From the NCBI GenBank assembly GCA_947642745.1, contig CANRTU010000038.1:1-43777 (forward strand): DNA of 43,777 nt, given 5' to 3'. Source of the DNA: an uncultured Eubacterium sp. (GTDB taxonomy: Bacteria > Bacillota > Clostridia > Lachnospirales > Lachnospiraceae). Of the stretch, positions 30,428-39,909 are shown one piece after another. Each line of letters opens with the position of its first letter. Position 1 is the first letter of the stretch. The translations under genes and the position numbers were made by a program. A model generated the notes under the pieces. It had not been told where the DNA came from. It worked only from the letters and a program-made list of their open reading frames with translations, and ran no database searches.

Positions 30428-33097
30428 ATGACTGAAAGTATATTACAGGCGTTACAGACTGTATTTGAGCATATGATATTACCTGACAGCGTCGCAGGAA
30501 TGGTGTTCATACTGATTATACTGGTTTTCCGGCAGCTGACCAGGCACTGGAGTAAAGGATACGTGCGTATTTTATGGCTGCTGCTGTTTACCGGACTGCT
30601 GATGCCGCCTTTTGTGCGTGTGTCTTTCCATACATTGCGCAATATGGACCTGCAGGGATTTACGACGCAGGAAAACATGAAAGAGCAGCATCCACAGAGT
30701 GAGCGGATGGATATGCAGGCACAGTCCGGGGACATGGCACGAAAAGAAGTTACAGCATACGAAGGTCAGCCCGGGGATACAAAGACAGGGCAGCTGGCCG
30801 GACAGGCACAGACTGCGGCCGGACAGCACAATCCGGCGTCGGAAATGACAAACGCATCCGTTGCGGATCTTTTTGGGCAGCGTCCGGCTCCGGCCATAAT
30901 GGACTGGTGTGTGCCGGTATGGGCCGCAGGTATGCTGGTTCTGCTGGTTTTTTATCTCTGCCAGTATCTGACGCTGGGGTATTTACTTAAATCCGGGAGC
31001 TGTATCCCCGGTCCGGACTACCGGATTTCCCGCCGGATCAGCGTACCTTTCGTTATGCCGGGCCTTCCGCCCCGTATCTATCTGCCGTATGGGCTTTCCG
31101 CAAGTCAGAAGGCTGATATTCTGGCCCATGAGAGGCAGCATGTAAAAAACCTGGACCCGTTGTGGAAATGTCTGGCAATGGCGGTATCTACTGTCTACTG
31201 GTTTCATCCGTTTGTGTGGGCAGCGGTTTCACTGATGGGCAAAGATGTGGAGATGTACTGCGACGAACGTGTGATGCGGGGAAAAAGCCTGACAGAGCGC
31301 AGGGCATACTCCCGCACACTGCTGGAATTTGCGGCAAAATCCAGCGGGCTGGCCATTACGATGAATTTTGGGGAAAGCAATACGGGCCGCAGGATCAATC
31401 ATATTCTGAATATGAGAAAGCCACGCCGTACGGTCAGCGCCCTGCTGACACTGTTCGTATGTATCTGCGGAATCCTCTTTCTGACTTCCGGTAACGTGGA
31501 AGGAAAGACAGACAAAACGCCCCGGCAGACCAGTCAGAAGCAGCAGGAGAGCAGACAGCCGGCTGGTACAGAGACAAAATCCTTTCGTAAGCGTCCGGAA
31601 AAATTTGCGGAGAAAATCCAGAAGCTGATCAAAAATGATAAGAAAAAACAGCTTGCCGCACTGATCCACTTTCCATTGCGGGTATGGATTGATACGGAAG
31701 AGACGAATCTGGAACGACCGGAAGATTTTGTGAATTATTATGATCAGATTGTCACCACAGAGTGGAAAGAAAAAGTGCTGGCCGCAGATAGCAGTGAGCT
31801 GTTTCATAATTATATGGGTTACAGCCTTGGAAACGGCAGTATCTGGTTTTCGAAAATCAGCGGACAAAAAGGTTTCTGGATCTATGCCCTTAATAACCAG
31901 AAAGAGCCCCGCTACAAAGAGACGGATGATGCGGGCAAAAGATGGGAAGTACTGGCGCAGGCGGAAGGTATGAGCCTGCGGCAGGCACGCAGCTGGTATG
32001 AACGGTTTGCCGGGGACCAGCTGGCGGTGGATCAGAATAATGAAAAAATAACAGGCTGTGCCTATAAAGATTTCGACGGCAACGGGATTATGGATCTTTT
32101 TATCGTTACGTCCCTGGATACGTCAGACATCTATCCGGAATCGCTGGCATATACGATGAATGTCTATGGATATCTGAATAACCGGCTGGTTTACCACAAA
32201 GGCTTTGCGGACGAATTTTCAAAAGACGGTTTTATACGGTGTGAGGCACAGCCGGCACAATCGGAGCCGTCCGGCGTCCGGATTCTCTATACGGTGGACA
32301 CGGACAGACTGAAGGAACAGCCGTATCTGCTGGAGTTTGATCAGACTGGAAATCTGTTATCTGAACAGCATCCCGGGGAATCAGAAAATCTGATCCATAT
32401 GCTGGCGGAAATACCACAGGAAAGCTATGCGGCGGCAGTGACCCATCTGGAAAACAGCGGGCAGCAATTTATGGACGACCATGTGGTACTGCTTGGGGAA
32501 GATAAGCAGGCGGGAATACAGGTGTACGGTTGTGAGAGCAGAAAATACGGAGCCAGGGGACTGATGATCCATCATAATGGTTCCTGGTCCTTTGCGGATT
32601 ATTCCTGGGACCGGGCACATGGACAGACCGGGTTTGCGGTTCTGGATTCTGACGGGGACGGAGCAAAGGAATTTGCCCTGGTACTTCCATATGGACAGGG
32701 AACAGGCGTCAGTGTATATCAGCTCATTCTGTTCCAGTATGGAGCGGACGGCACGCTTATGGATTATGCGCTGACGGAAGAGATGATGAAAGAACAGACC
32801 GGACGGCTGATCCGGGTGGACCGGGAACAGGAAACCATCAGCATTTTGCGGGATGGAAAGATCAGACAGCAGATACCGCTGAAAGATTATCCATGTTATC
32901 GTGAGGATGCGGATCAGGTGAATGTGTACGTCATGGACCAGATTTCTTTTGCAGTGGAAAACGGCACAATTACAATGACCGTTCAGGCGGGCGTATTCTT
33001 TGGCGCCACTCAGATAACCCCGGATTATATACAGGGAACAGGCGGGACTGTCAGCTTTGATGTGCGTTTTGGCAATGGACAGTTTCAGATTTATTAA
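30428..33097 (+). CDS. M56 (BlaR1-like) membrane protease with FG-GAP/VCBS-like sensor region
   Basis: An 889-residue sensor protease. The N-terminal part has membrane helices (~18-35, 45-62, 160-180) and a gluzincin zinc site HERQH (His234, Glu235, His238) followed by YWFHPFVW, as in BlaR1/MecR1; a further helix lies at ~337-357. Beyond it, instead of the penicillin-binding domain, are ~530 extracellular residues with calcium-loop repeats (DFDGNGIMDLF, DSDGDGAKEF) as in FG-GAP/VCBS propellers. It probably senses a non-beta-lactam signal and triggers inactivation of the BlaI-type repressor encoded just upstream. The length exceeds BlaR1 (~600) by the extra domain. A perfect terminator follows. 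Confidence 0.88.
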   Translation: MTESILQALQTVFEHMILPDSVAGMVFILIILVFRQLTRHWSKGYVRILWLLLFTGLLMPPFVRVSFHTLRNMDLQGFTTQENMKEQHPQSERMDMQAQSGDMARKEVTAYEGQPGDTKTGQLAGQAQTAAGQHNPASEMTNASVADLFGQRPAPAIMDWCVPVWAAGMLVLLVFYLCQYLTLGYLLKSGSCIPGPDYRISRRISVPFVMPGLPPRIYLPYGLSASQKADILAHERQHVKNLDPLWKCLAMAVSTVYWFHPFVWAAVSLMGKDVEMYCDERVMRGKSLTERRAYSRTLLEFAAKSSGLAITMNFGESNTGRRINHILNMRKPRRTVSALLTLFVCICGILFLTSGNVEGKTDKTPRQTSQKQQESRQPAGTETKSFRKRPEKFAEKIQKLIKNDKKKQLAALIHFPLRVWIDTEETNLERPEDFVNYYDQIVTTEWKEKVLAADSSELFHNYMGYSLGNGSIWFSKISGQKGFWIYALNNQKEPRYKETDDAGKRWEVLAQAEGMSLRQARSWYERFAGDQLAVDQNNEKITGCAYKDFDGNGIMDLFIVTSLDTSDIYPESLAYTMNVYGYLNNRLVYHKGFADEFSKDGFIRCEAQPAQSEPSGVRILYTVDTDRLKEQPYLLEFDQTGNLLSEQHPGESENLIHMLAEIPQESYAAAVTHLENSGQQFMDDHVVLLGEDKQAGIQVYGCESRKYGARGLMIHHNGSWSFADYSWDRAHGQTGFAVLDSDGDGAKEFALVLPYGQGTGVSVYQLILFQYGADGTLMDYALTEEMMKEQTGRLIRVDREQETISILRDGKIRQQIPLKDYPCYREDADQVNVYVMDQISFAVENGTITMTVQAGVFFGATQITPDYIQGTGGTVSFDVRFGNGQFQIY

Positions 33098-33109
33098 TAA
33101 TTTATGATT

Positions 33110-33146
33110 CCATGACAGGAAAACAGATCCTGTCATGGTCCCTTTT
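33110..33146 (+). terminator. Intrinsic terminator after the M56 gene
   Basis: CCATGACAGGA, a 7-nt loop and TCCTGTCATGG form a perfect 11-bp stem followed by TCCCTTTT. It lies at the convergent end of the solute-binding protein gene, overlapping its stop. Confidence 0.85.
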
Positions 33147-34518
33147 ATGTAGTCATATTTCCGGAATGCAGCCGGCTGTTCTGCCGTCCTTTTGTCAGCG
33201 CCGCATTGCAGACCTGATTCAGTGCGCTGGCGCATTCTTCCGGCGTATGCCGTCCGGCCAGCAGTCTGTGAATCTGCGGCCAGAAGACGCTGCGCACGGA
33301 AGTATGGCTGCCCTGCCAGTTTGGAGCATTGTCCGGAAAGTCTTTGACATGGATGGCATTGGCGGTAAATTCCTCCAGCATCATAATCCGGGAACCATAT
33401 TTTTCAGATATGGACCTGCTGGCGGGAATATTTCCGGCGGAATATGCAAGCCAGGCTTCATTTTCATAAATAAACCGGATAAAATCTTTTGCGGCGGCGA
33501 TTTTTGCGGGATCGCCATTATCAAATACTTCAAAACCGGTGACAAAAGATGTGGCGGTATTACCCGGAAAATTTACAAACCCATAGTTGTCAGTATCACC
33601 GGAAAGGGTAAAGCTGCCATTGTTAAAAGTATGTATGGCCAGCTGGTCATTCGTAAACAGTTCATGGCAGTCTGACAGTTCCAGATTTTGCGGATTAGGC
33701 GGATACCAGCCTCTGTCCACTCCTTTCTGTATCCATGCCAGCGCCCGGACGGTTTTTTCATCTGAAAAGTCAAAGTTGCCGTTGTCGTCGAAGAGGGTGC
33801 CCCCAAAAGCATGGATCAGGGCCATAATATGGGTGTCTCCCTGACTGTTTTTACCATACATCATAACCGGATAAATCCGATCCGGCAGTTTTGCGGCCAG
33901 GGTATCCAGAATCTGGTTCCATTCCCGCAGAGTCCAGTTCTGGATGGATGTGCCGGAGGAGATATACCGGGACAGTCCGCAGGACTGGAAAAGCTTTTTA
34001 TTGTATACCATAATGTTTTGTACACTGAGAAATGGCATCATATAGGTTCTGCCTTCCGCCATGCTCATGGCCCAGTAAGATTCATCAATGTCATTACGCA
34101 GTGTTTCGGAAATAATATCATCCAGCGGAACGACCCGGCCGGTGTGCAGGTACGAAGCCATATTAAAATAACCTTCGTACAGAATATCTGTGGCATCCTC
34201 TGTATCAAAGCAGTCTGTGACAGCCCTGATTTCATCAGAATAGCCAAATGTTTCCAGACGGATGGAGACGTCAGCTTTGTCATACTGTTTCGCGAAAGCG
34301 TCTCCGGCCTGCTGCAAAAACATGGAAGCTTCTGTTATTTCAGGACTGGTAACAGCGTTCATTGGCAGTTCTGGTACTTTGATAATAAGGGTAACGGCAG
34401 GTTCCGGCTCCCGCATTGTGTGATAACAGCCGTTTAGCGGGAAGCATATGGTGAGCGCCGCCAGCAGACAAAAACAGGTTTTTGTTAAGCGGGTTTTTGT
34501 TAAACTGGTTCTCTTCAT
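33145..34518 (-). CDS. Extracellular solute-binding lipoprotein (family 1)
   Basis: A 457-residue protein with a lipoprotein signal (lipobox LNGC, Cys31) and the fold of ABC-transporter sugar-binding proteins: TFGYSDEIRAV, DILYEGYFNMASYLHTGRVVPLDD, MMPFLSVQNIMVYNKKLF, NWTLREWNQIL and ALAWIQKGVDRGWY. The ATG overlaps the histidine kinase stop (ATGA), with GGAGG inside the kinase end, so the two are translationally coupled. No permease or ATPase gene accompanies it, suggesting it presents a ligand to the kinase rather than to a transporter. A 12-bp direct duplication near the start encodes the repeated LTKT. Confidence 0.85.
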   Translation of the reverse strand: MKRTSLTKTRLTKTCFCLLAALTICFPLNGCYHTMREPEPAVTLIIKVPELPMNAVTSPEITEASMFLQQAGDAFAKQYDKADVSIRLETFGYSDEIRAVTDCFDTEDATDILYEGYFNMASYLHTGRVVPLDDIISETLRNDIDESYWAMSMAEGRTYMMPFLSVQNIMVYNKKLFQSCGLSRYISSGTSIQNWTLREWNQILDTLAAKLPDRIYPVMMYGKNSQGDTHIMALIHAFGGTLFDDNGNFDFSDEKTVRALAWIQKGVDRGWYPPNPQNLELSDCHELFTNDQLAIHTFNNGSFTLSGDTDNYGFVNFPGNTATSFVTGFEVFDNGDPAKIAAAKDFIRFIYENEAWLAYSAGNIPASRSISEKYGSRIMMLEEFTANAIHVKDFPDNAPNWQGSHTSVRSVFWPQIHRLLAGRHTPEECASALNQVCNAALTKGRQNSRLHSGNMTT

Positions 34519-36713
34519 GAAGGGTCCTCCATATGGTATGGTTTGTTTTGTATTTTTTTCAACAGTTCGCTCACATCAATCGGTTTTGTCAGAAAGTCAT
34601 TCATACCACTTTGAATAGCCATCTGCCGGTCTTCCTGAAAAGTGTTGGCTGTACAGGCATAAATTAAAACAGATGAGGCGTCCGGCCGTTCCAGTTTCCG
34701 GATTTCCCGGCACGCCTGGCAGCCGTCCATCTCAGGCATCTGCATGTCCATCAGGATCATATAGAATTCACCGGGAGCGGACCGGGCAAATAATTCCAGG
34801 GCTTCCCTGCCGTTTCGTGCGTGAGCGGTTTCAAAGCCTTCCATGGTAAGAATTTCCAGCAGTATTTCAGCATTCAGATCCACGTCTTCAGCCACCAGTA
34901 TTTTTACCGGATGTTCCGCAGGAGTTCTATTCAGGTTGTCCGGGACCTCACAGACCGGGCGCATATCCGGCATACCGGTTACTATTTCCGAGGGAATAGT
35001 AACCGTAAAAGTACTCCCCACACCGTATTCACTTTTCACCGTGATGTCCCCATCCATGGCGTTTACCAGCAGCCGGCTGATAGCCATGCCAAGGCCGGTT
35101 CCTTTGATACCGCTGGCGCCACGGTTCTGTTCCTGGGTGAAACTGTCAAAAATTTTGCCGATATAATCACTGGACATACCGATACCCGTATCTTCACATT
35201 CAAAAATATTCGTTACATGCTGCCCGTCTGTTACATGCTGCCGGACAGACAGGCGTATGTAATTGCCTTCAGGCGTGAATTTGGCGGCATTACCAACAAT
35301 ATTCATCAGTATCTGTTTGATCCTGGTGGCGTCGCCCAGAATAAAAGGTCTGATAATGTCCTTTTCGACGATAAATTCCACGCCCCGGCTGTGGATATTG
35401 TCTGCCTGCATGGCGGCGATTTCATCCACCAGGCAGCTGACGGACAGCGCTTCATTATATATTTCTACTTTTCCAGCCTGAAGCTTTGACATATCCAGCA
35501 CGTCGTTTACCAGTGAGAGCAGATAATTTGCGGTGCTGTGGGATTTTTTCAGCCATTCTTTAATCTGTGGTTTGCGGCTCTCATCGTCAATATGTACCAT
35601 GATCAGGTGGTTCATGCCGATGAGTCCGTTAAGGGGCGTACGGATTTCATGGCTCATATTGGACAGAAATTCTTTCTGGGACCTGGCCGCTTCCGTGGAA
35701 CGTATGGTCCTGAGCTGGAATCTCATGACCAGGAGCAGCATACTGATAACAGTAAACATACTAAATGCCAGCATGGAAATACTTAGTATAACAAATGAGC
35801 GGGTCTGTTCCATAAAGACTTCTTCACTGACAGACATGACAAAATACAGTCCGATATCATTCTCAAATGGCATAAAATACAACTGTTCTTTGTTTTTGTC
35901 ACCTTCGTGGTAATGATAAAAACCAAAAGTCCGGGACTGGTTCATTCTGGCAAGAACCTCGTCCGCTGTCAGTTCCGACTGGTCTGCTTCTGTGATATGT
36001 TCAAGCAGATTGTACCGTCTGTTCAGGTAAATGTTTTTATCCACATTAATAATATAATTTCCTTCCATGTCAATGAGCGCACTGTGTCCCCTGCCTGTTC
36101 CATCTTTGATAAAGCTGTTTATGACCATTTTATCCTGAATGGAAGAAATGTCGCTGATTCCGATCAGTGCGAACATTTCCATGTCTTCCACAATAAAATC
36201 ATGGAGCCTTACGCCATATATAATGCTTTCCTTTGAGAGGTGACCGCCCGGTATGGTTTCGTCAAACCGTGCCACTACCTTTTCTTTTCCGCCGGAAAAA
36301 CAGGGAAAGAAATCCGGATATCTGGTCATTTTGTTTTTCCTGTGATTAGGGACATAGGTGACATATTTATCCGTATAAATATTTCCGTTTTCCGCCACCA
36401 GATAAATATGTGTAAAACCGCTGGAAGCCCGTTCCAGATTCATCTGCGTTTCTATCTCGTGAATGGTTTTAAGTCCATAGTCTGTAAAACGTTTCCGGAT
36501 TTCCAGCAGGTCGTTCTGACAGATATCAATATAGGTCTGTATGGCGGCTTTGTCATGTATTGCGATTTCACTGATGGAACTGGTGATGTTCGCCGCTATG
36601 ATCCGGTTTAAGTGGCTCACATATAAAGCGGTAATCAGACAGACCATTGCCACTGATGCGGTAAAGATCATAAAATAAAATTTTCTCCGTTTCCTGCCTG
36701 TAGTATTTTCCAT
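34515..36713 (-). CDS. Hybrid histidine kinase with response-regulator domain
   Basis: A 732-residue membrane kinase. One N-terminal helix (~15-35) and a second at ~310-335 enclose an extracytoplasmic Cache-like sensor (~36-305). Then come HisKA with the phosphorylated His355 (FLSNMSHEIRTPLNG), HATPase_c (NIVGNAAKFTPEG, DTGIGM, GTGLGMAI) and a C-terminal receiver with Asp656 (LMDMQMPEMDG). ATG 36713 follows CGGAG; the upstream TTG has no ribosome binding site. It is co-transcribed with the solute-binding lipoprotein. No output domain is fused, so it probably passes phosphate to an Hpt protein or regulator elsewhere, or acts as a phosphate sink. Confidence 0.92.
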   Translation of the reverse strand: MENTTGRKRRKFYFMIFTASVAMVCLITALYVSHLNRIIAANITSSISEIAIHDKAAIQTYIDICQNDLLEIRKRFTDYGLKTIHEIETQMNLERASSGFTHIYLVAENGNIYTDKYVTYVPNHRKNKMTRYPDFFPCFSGGKEKVVARFDETIPGGHLSKESIIYGVRLHDFIVEDMEMFALIGISDISSIQDKMVINSFIKDGTGRGHSALIDMEGNYIINVDKNIYLNRRYNLLEHITEADQSELTADEVLARMNQSRTFGFYHYHEGDKNKEQLYFMPFENDIGLYFVMSVSEEVFMEQTRSFVILSISMLAFSMFTVISMLLLVMRFQLRTIRSTEAARSQKEFLSNMSHEIRTPLNGLIGMNHLIMVHIDDESRKPQIKEWLKKSHSTANYLLSLVNDVLDMSKLQAGKVEIYNEALSVSCLVDEIAAMQADNIHSRGVEFIVEKDIIRPFILGDATRIKQILMNIVGNAAKFTPEGNYIRLSVRQHVTDGQHVTNIFECEDTGIGMSSDYIGKIFDSFTQEQNRGASGIKGTGLGMAISRLLVNAMDGDITVKSEYGVGSTFTVTIPSEIVTGMPDMRPVCEVPDNLNRTPAEHPVKILVAEDVDLNAEILLEILTMEGFETAHARNGREALELFARSAPGEFYMILMDMQMPEMDGCQACREIRKLERPDASSVLIYACTANTFQEDRQMAIQSGMNDFLTKPIDVSELLKKIQNKPYHMEDPS

Positions 36714-36818
36714 AAGTATTCTCCGCAATAAGTAATCGTTTTCCCATAGATACTTTTATCTGTAGGATAGTTATTTTAACATAAATTATGCGGGAAAGAT
36801 AGTCCTCATATTTCAAAG

Positions 36819-36847
36819 TTGCAAAGGGAATCTGGAGCTGTTATAAT
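36819..36847 (+). promoter_or_regulatory. Esterase promoter
   Basis: TTGCAA (36819-36824), 17 bp, TATAAT (36842-36847) with an extended -10 TGT. Confidence 0.75.
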
Positions 36848-36881
36848 GACTATAAACGCATTTTAGAAAGGAGAATAACAT

Positions 36882-37718
36882 ATGGCTTTTATACAAATGA
36901 GTCTGTTATCCCAGTCGCTTTACCGGACAGTTCCGGTCAGCGTGATTCTGCCGGCGGATAAGATACCGCTTCCCGGTGCGCCGGTACGGGAGAACCGGCC
37001 ATTCAGGACGCTGTATCTGCTGCACGGAATCATCGGCAGTCATATCGACTGGATTAACGGCACGAACATTCAGAGGTGGGCGGAGGAAAGAGATCTGGCA
37101 GTCGTAATGCCTGCCGGGGAAAATATGTTTTACATAGACCATGAGGCTTCCCACAATTTTTATGGAGAATTTATCGGAAAAGAGCTGGTGGAGCTGACCA
37201 GAAAGATTTTTCCACTGTCTGATAAAAGGGAAGAAACGTTTATTGCCGGCCTGTCCATGGGAGGATACGGGGCGCTGAGAAACGGCCTGAAATATCATGA
37301 AACGTTTGGCTGCATTGCCGGCCTGTCATCGGCGGCGCTGGTGGAAGGTATTGACCAGCGTACAGACGATGTGGAGACTTTTATCGACAGCAGGACTTTT
37401 GCGGAAAGCATATTCGGGGATCTGTCCGGGGTGGAGCAGTCGGATAAAAATCCGGTATGGCTCGCCAGAAAGCTGGCGGAAGAACAGGCGCCGCTTCCTG
37501 ACATTTATATGGCCTGCGGGCTGGAAGATTTTCTGTTAGAAAAAAACAGAAAACTAAAAGACGACCTGCTGGGTATAGGCTGTCAGGTTACATATGAAGA
37601 AGGTCCGGGAGGCCATGAGTGGGACTTCTGGAACCGGTATATTTTAAAAGTGTTAGAATGGCTTCCGCTGGAGACGCAGACGCAGGCAGGCGTGGGCAGC
37701 GGAAATATCGGAAAATAA
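36882..37718 (+). CDS. Tributyrin/S-formylglutathione-hydrolase-like esterase
   Basis: A 278-residue alpha/beta hydrolase of the putative-esterase family (esterase D/EstA-like). It has the nucleophile elbow GLSMGGYG (Ser125), YLLHGIIGSHIDW, the oxyanion-side VMPAGENMFYID and the catalytic histidine in GGHEWDFW; the acid is probably in GLEDFLLEKN. AAAGGAG lies before the ATG and a strong promoter sits at 36819. There is no signal peptide, so it acts in the cytoplasm. Relatives cleave short-chain esters or feruloyl/acetyl groups. The gene stands alone, converging on the MutS-like gene with one base between them. Confidence 0.9.
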   Translation: MAFIQMSLLSQSLYRTVPVSVILPADKIPLPGAPVRENRPFRTLYLLHGIIGSHIDWINGTNIQRWAEERDLAVVMPAGENMFYIDHEASHNFYGEFIGKELVELTRKIFPLSDKREETFIAGLSMGGYGALRNGLKYHETFGCIAGLSSAALVEGIDQRTDDVETFIDSRTFAESIFGDLSGVEQSDKNPVWLARKLAEEQAPLPDIYMACGLEDFLLEKNRKLKDDLLGIGCQVTYEEGPGGHEWDFWNRYILKVLEWLPLETQTQAGVGSGNIGK

Positions 37719-37719
37719 T

Positions 37720-39537
37720 TTATTCCAGAATACCTGCCATGCGCAGCAGATATCTGGCGTTGGCAGTCTGGCAGCGGCCTTTACGGATTTTGTAATCAAA
37801 CAGTATCTGATTGTGTTCGTAAGATTCGCTAAAGTGATAATTGACAGCGTCAACGCCTTCTTCCTGTTCCAGATCACACAGCTCAGAATCATGGGTGGTC
37901 AGTACGGTCAGCACATAAGGAAGGGACAGCTGCCGGACTGTTTCCCTGGCGGCATAGATCCGGTCTGCGGAATTGGTGCCCTTGTAAATTTCGTCAATCA
38001 GGGCGATCATGGGCAGCTGTTTGCGGCTGGCTTCCATCATGTTTCTGATACGCAGCAGTTCAGCGTAAAACGTGGAAATGCCCTCGCTGACATCGTCCCG
38101 TATCCGCATGGAAGTACGCAGCTCCATGACGGAAGCGCAGAATTCTTTAGCGGCGCAGCAGCCTCCGGCATATGAAAGCACCAGGTTTACGCCGATACTG
38201 CGCATAAAGGTGGTCTTTCCGGACATATTGGAGCCGGTAATGATACAGGTGTTGTGTGAAAATGTCATAGTGCTGCCCACTGCCAGGGATTCCCGCAGCA
38301 AAGGATGTCTCAGGTCTGTAAAGGAGAGCAGGGGGCGTCCTGCGGATTCCCGTCTGTCCGCAATTTCCGGCATGGTACAGATGTTTTTTGTACGGGATAA
38401 AACGCCAAGACTGATCAGCGCTTCTATTTTGCCCAGTGTATCCAGCCAGACTTTTAACTCGTCACGGTAACGGCTCTGCCAGCGGATATATTTTTCCGCA
38501 CAGTGGAAATCGTACAGAAACAGGCAGTTGAAGAGGACCAGGGCCAGCAGATTATGGCGTACGACCACCTGCTCTTTGATTTTTTCCAGTTCTTTTAAAG
38601 CGGCGTGGGCGCTTCCTTTCCCGGTCAGTGTCTTTTGCAGATCCTTCAGGAATGGGCTCTCAAAGCGCTGTCCTTCCGCCAGTGCCAGCAGCCTGCGGCA
38701 GGGATCTATGGTTTCGTTCAGCCGGTATACCGGCGCCAGTAGTCTGTGATGAGTGGAAAATCTGGCAAATGAAGCGGACAGCTGGAGAAATGCCAGCAGC
38801 AGAAAGCCGGATATGGTATACTGCGGCCAGAATCCAAAAGCTGCCAGAAGGCCGGAAGAAACTGTCAGTGCGGGAAACAGCAGGATAAGAACGTGGCAGG
38901 ACCGGGGGAACTGGCCGGCCAGGCCCAGGGAAGTAAAAAAGTCGTCCAGTTTCTGTCTGGCAGTTTCGTAGCCTGAATCCTTTAAGGTTCTGGCGGCGGA
39001 TTCAAAATCCAGGGTAAAAGCCGGCATGCCAGCCAGTTCCGCTACCGCCTGCTGGCGGAGGCGGATTTTTTCCGGCTGCTCCAGCGGCTGGTCCAGCCAT
39101 TTCGCCAGCTGATCCTGTCCCCGGATGGTGCCGGCTGTACACAGATACTGGTACAGGGAGCTTTTTCCGAAAATATCCAGATCTTCTGTTTCCGGGTGGT
39201 CATTTCTTATATATCTGGAGCCGTCGGTGGGAAACTGCTTCCAGTCGTCGTTAAAGCGGGCCAGATTATCTTTTGTCACAGCAAGGCGGCAGGCTGTATC
39301 CCGCTGCCTTTCATCCAGCCGGTTGTGGAAACGTACCAGCGTCAGAAACAGAATGAAAAATACTGCAGACAGAATCAGGTATACCGGCTGATTTGAGGTA
39401 AACCCCGTATATGCCGGTATAGCGGCAAAGACAAACGTAATTCCACGCCAGAAAGAAATCCGGCTGGACAAACCGGCGTCCAGTGAATCCTGTTGTATTA
39501 AAGCATCATAATCTTTTTGATAGTCTGGTAGCTGCAT
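37720..39537 (-). CDS. MutS-like ATPase with membrane segments
   Basis: About 605 residues, of the MutS-related family that keeps only the lever/clamp and ATPase domains. Hydrophobic helices near the N-terminus (FVFAAIPAYTGF, VYLILSAVFFILFL) and in the middle (ILLFPALTVSSGLLAAFGF, ISGFLLLAFL) anchor it in the membrane, and the C-terminal ATPase has Walker A GSNMSGKTTFMR and Walker B LIDEIYKGTNSADR. The DNA-recognition domain of true MutS is absent, so it is not the housekeeping enzyme. The start is uncertain: ATG 39537 lacks a well-placed RBS, while a strong AAGGAGGAGG precedes an out-of-frame ATG that one extra C would have shifted. Longer frames upstream cross the promoter. Confidence 0.82.
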   Translation of the reverse strand: MQLPDYQKDYDALIQQDSLDAGLSSRISFWRGITFVFAAIPAYTGFTSNQPVYLILSAVFFILFLTLVRFHNRLDERQRDTACRLAVTKDNLARFNDDWKQFPTDGSRYIRNDHPETEDLDIFGKSSLYQYLCTAGTIRGQDQLAKWLDQPLEQPEKIRLRQQAVAELAGMPAFTLDFESAARTLKDSGYETARQKLDDFFTSLGLAGQFPRSCHVLILLFPALTVSSGLLAAFGFWPQYTISGFLLLAFLQLSASFARFSTHHRLLAPVYRLNETIDPCRRLLALAEGQRFESPFLKDLQKTLTGKGSAHAALKELEKIKEQVVVRHNLLALVLFNCLFLYDFHCAEKYIRWQSRYRDELKVWLDTLGKIEALISLGVLSRTKNICTMPEIADRRESAGRPLLSFTDLRHPLLRESLAVGSTMTFSHNTCIITGSNMSGKTTFMRSIGVNLVLSYAGGCCAAKEFCASVMELRTSMRIRDDVSEGISTFYAELLRIRNMMEASRKQLPMIALIDEIYKGTNSADRIYAARETVRQLSLPYVLTVLTTHDSELCDLEQEEGVDAVNYHFSESYEHNQILFDYKIRKGRCQTANARYLLRMAGILE

Positions 39538-39681
39538 ATTTTTATCCGGGCATGCGCCCTCCTCCTTATCTGTTCTGTCAAAAGAGGCAGACAATCCGGC
39601 TGCGCTCTCTGACAGGTTTCTGATTCTTAATTTTTCCTGTTCTTTATTTAACAGTTCCTGTGGGATGAATCCCGTTAGTCT

Positions 39682-39710
39682 ATTATTATGGAAGAAAGGC
39701 GCTTTGTCAA
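39682..39710 (-). promoter_or_regulatory. Promoter of the MutS-like gene
   Basis: On the minus strand TTGACA (39710-39705), 17 bp, AATAAT (39687-39682). It places the transcript start near 39675 and so rules out the long N-terminal extension of the open frame up to 39906. Confidence 0.65.
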
Positions 39711-39753
39711 GCCGGGGAAAGGCCGGTCGTCCAAAAGAAAGCGAAATACATAG

Positions 39754-39782
39754 TTGCGAAATTCTGAAAAATGGAATAAGAT
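39754..39782 (+). promoter_or_regulatory. Probable promoter of the phosphoribosyltransferase
   Basis: TTGCGA (39754-39759), 17 bp, TAAGAT (39777-39782), about 120 bp before the ATG. Confidence 0.45.
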
Positions 39783-39909
39783 ATAGATGGTTATGCAGTT
39801 GTCCGTTCTGGACGCTTTCTTCATGTATATGATATGGAAGGCGCAGCCGGGAGGGAGGCTGGCCGGGCTGCTGCATATATTTTTCCGTTTGAGAAAGGGG
39901 ACACATTTT

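Noticed and set aside
30035..33097. Beta-lactam resistance locus
   Set aside because: The regulators belong to the BlaI/BlaR1 families, but there is no beta-lactamase or PBP2a gene, and the sensor lacks a penicillin-binding domain.
32381..33235. 284-codon minus-strand frame
   Set aside because: Antisense to the calcium-repeat end of the M56 protein and running through its terminator; no motifs.
37720..39906. 728-residue version of the MutS-like protein
   Set aside because: The extra N-terminus would be encoded upstream of a good promoter and shows no conserved features.
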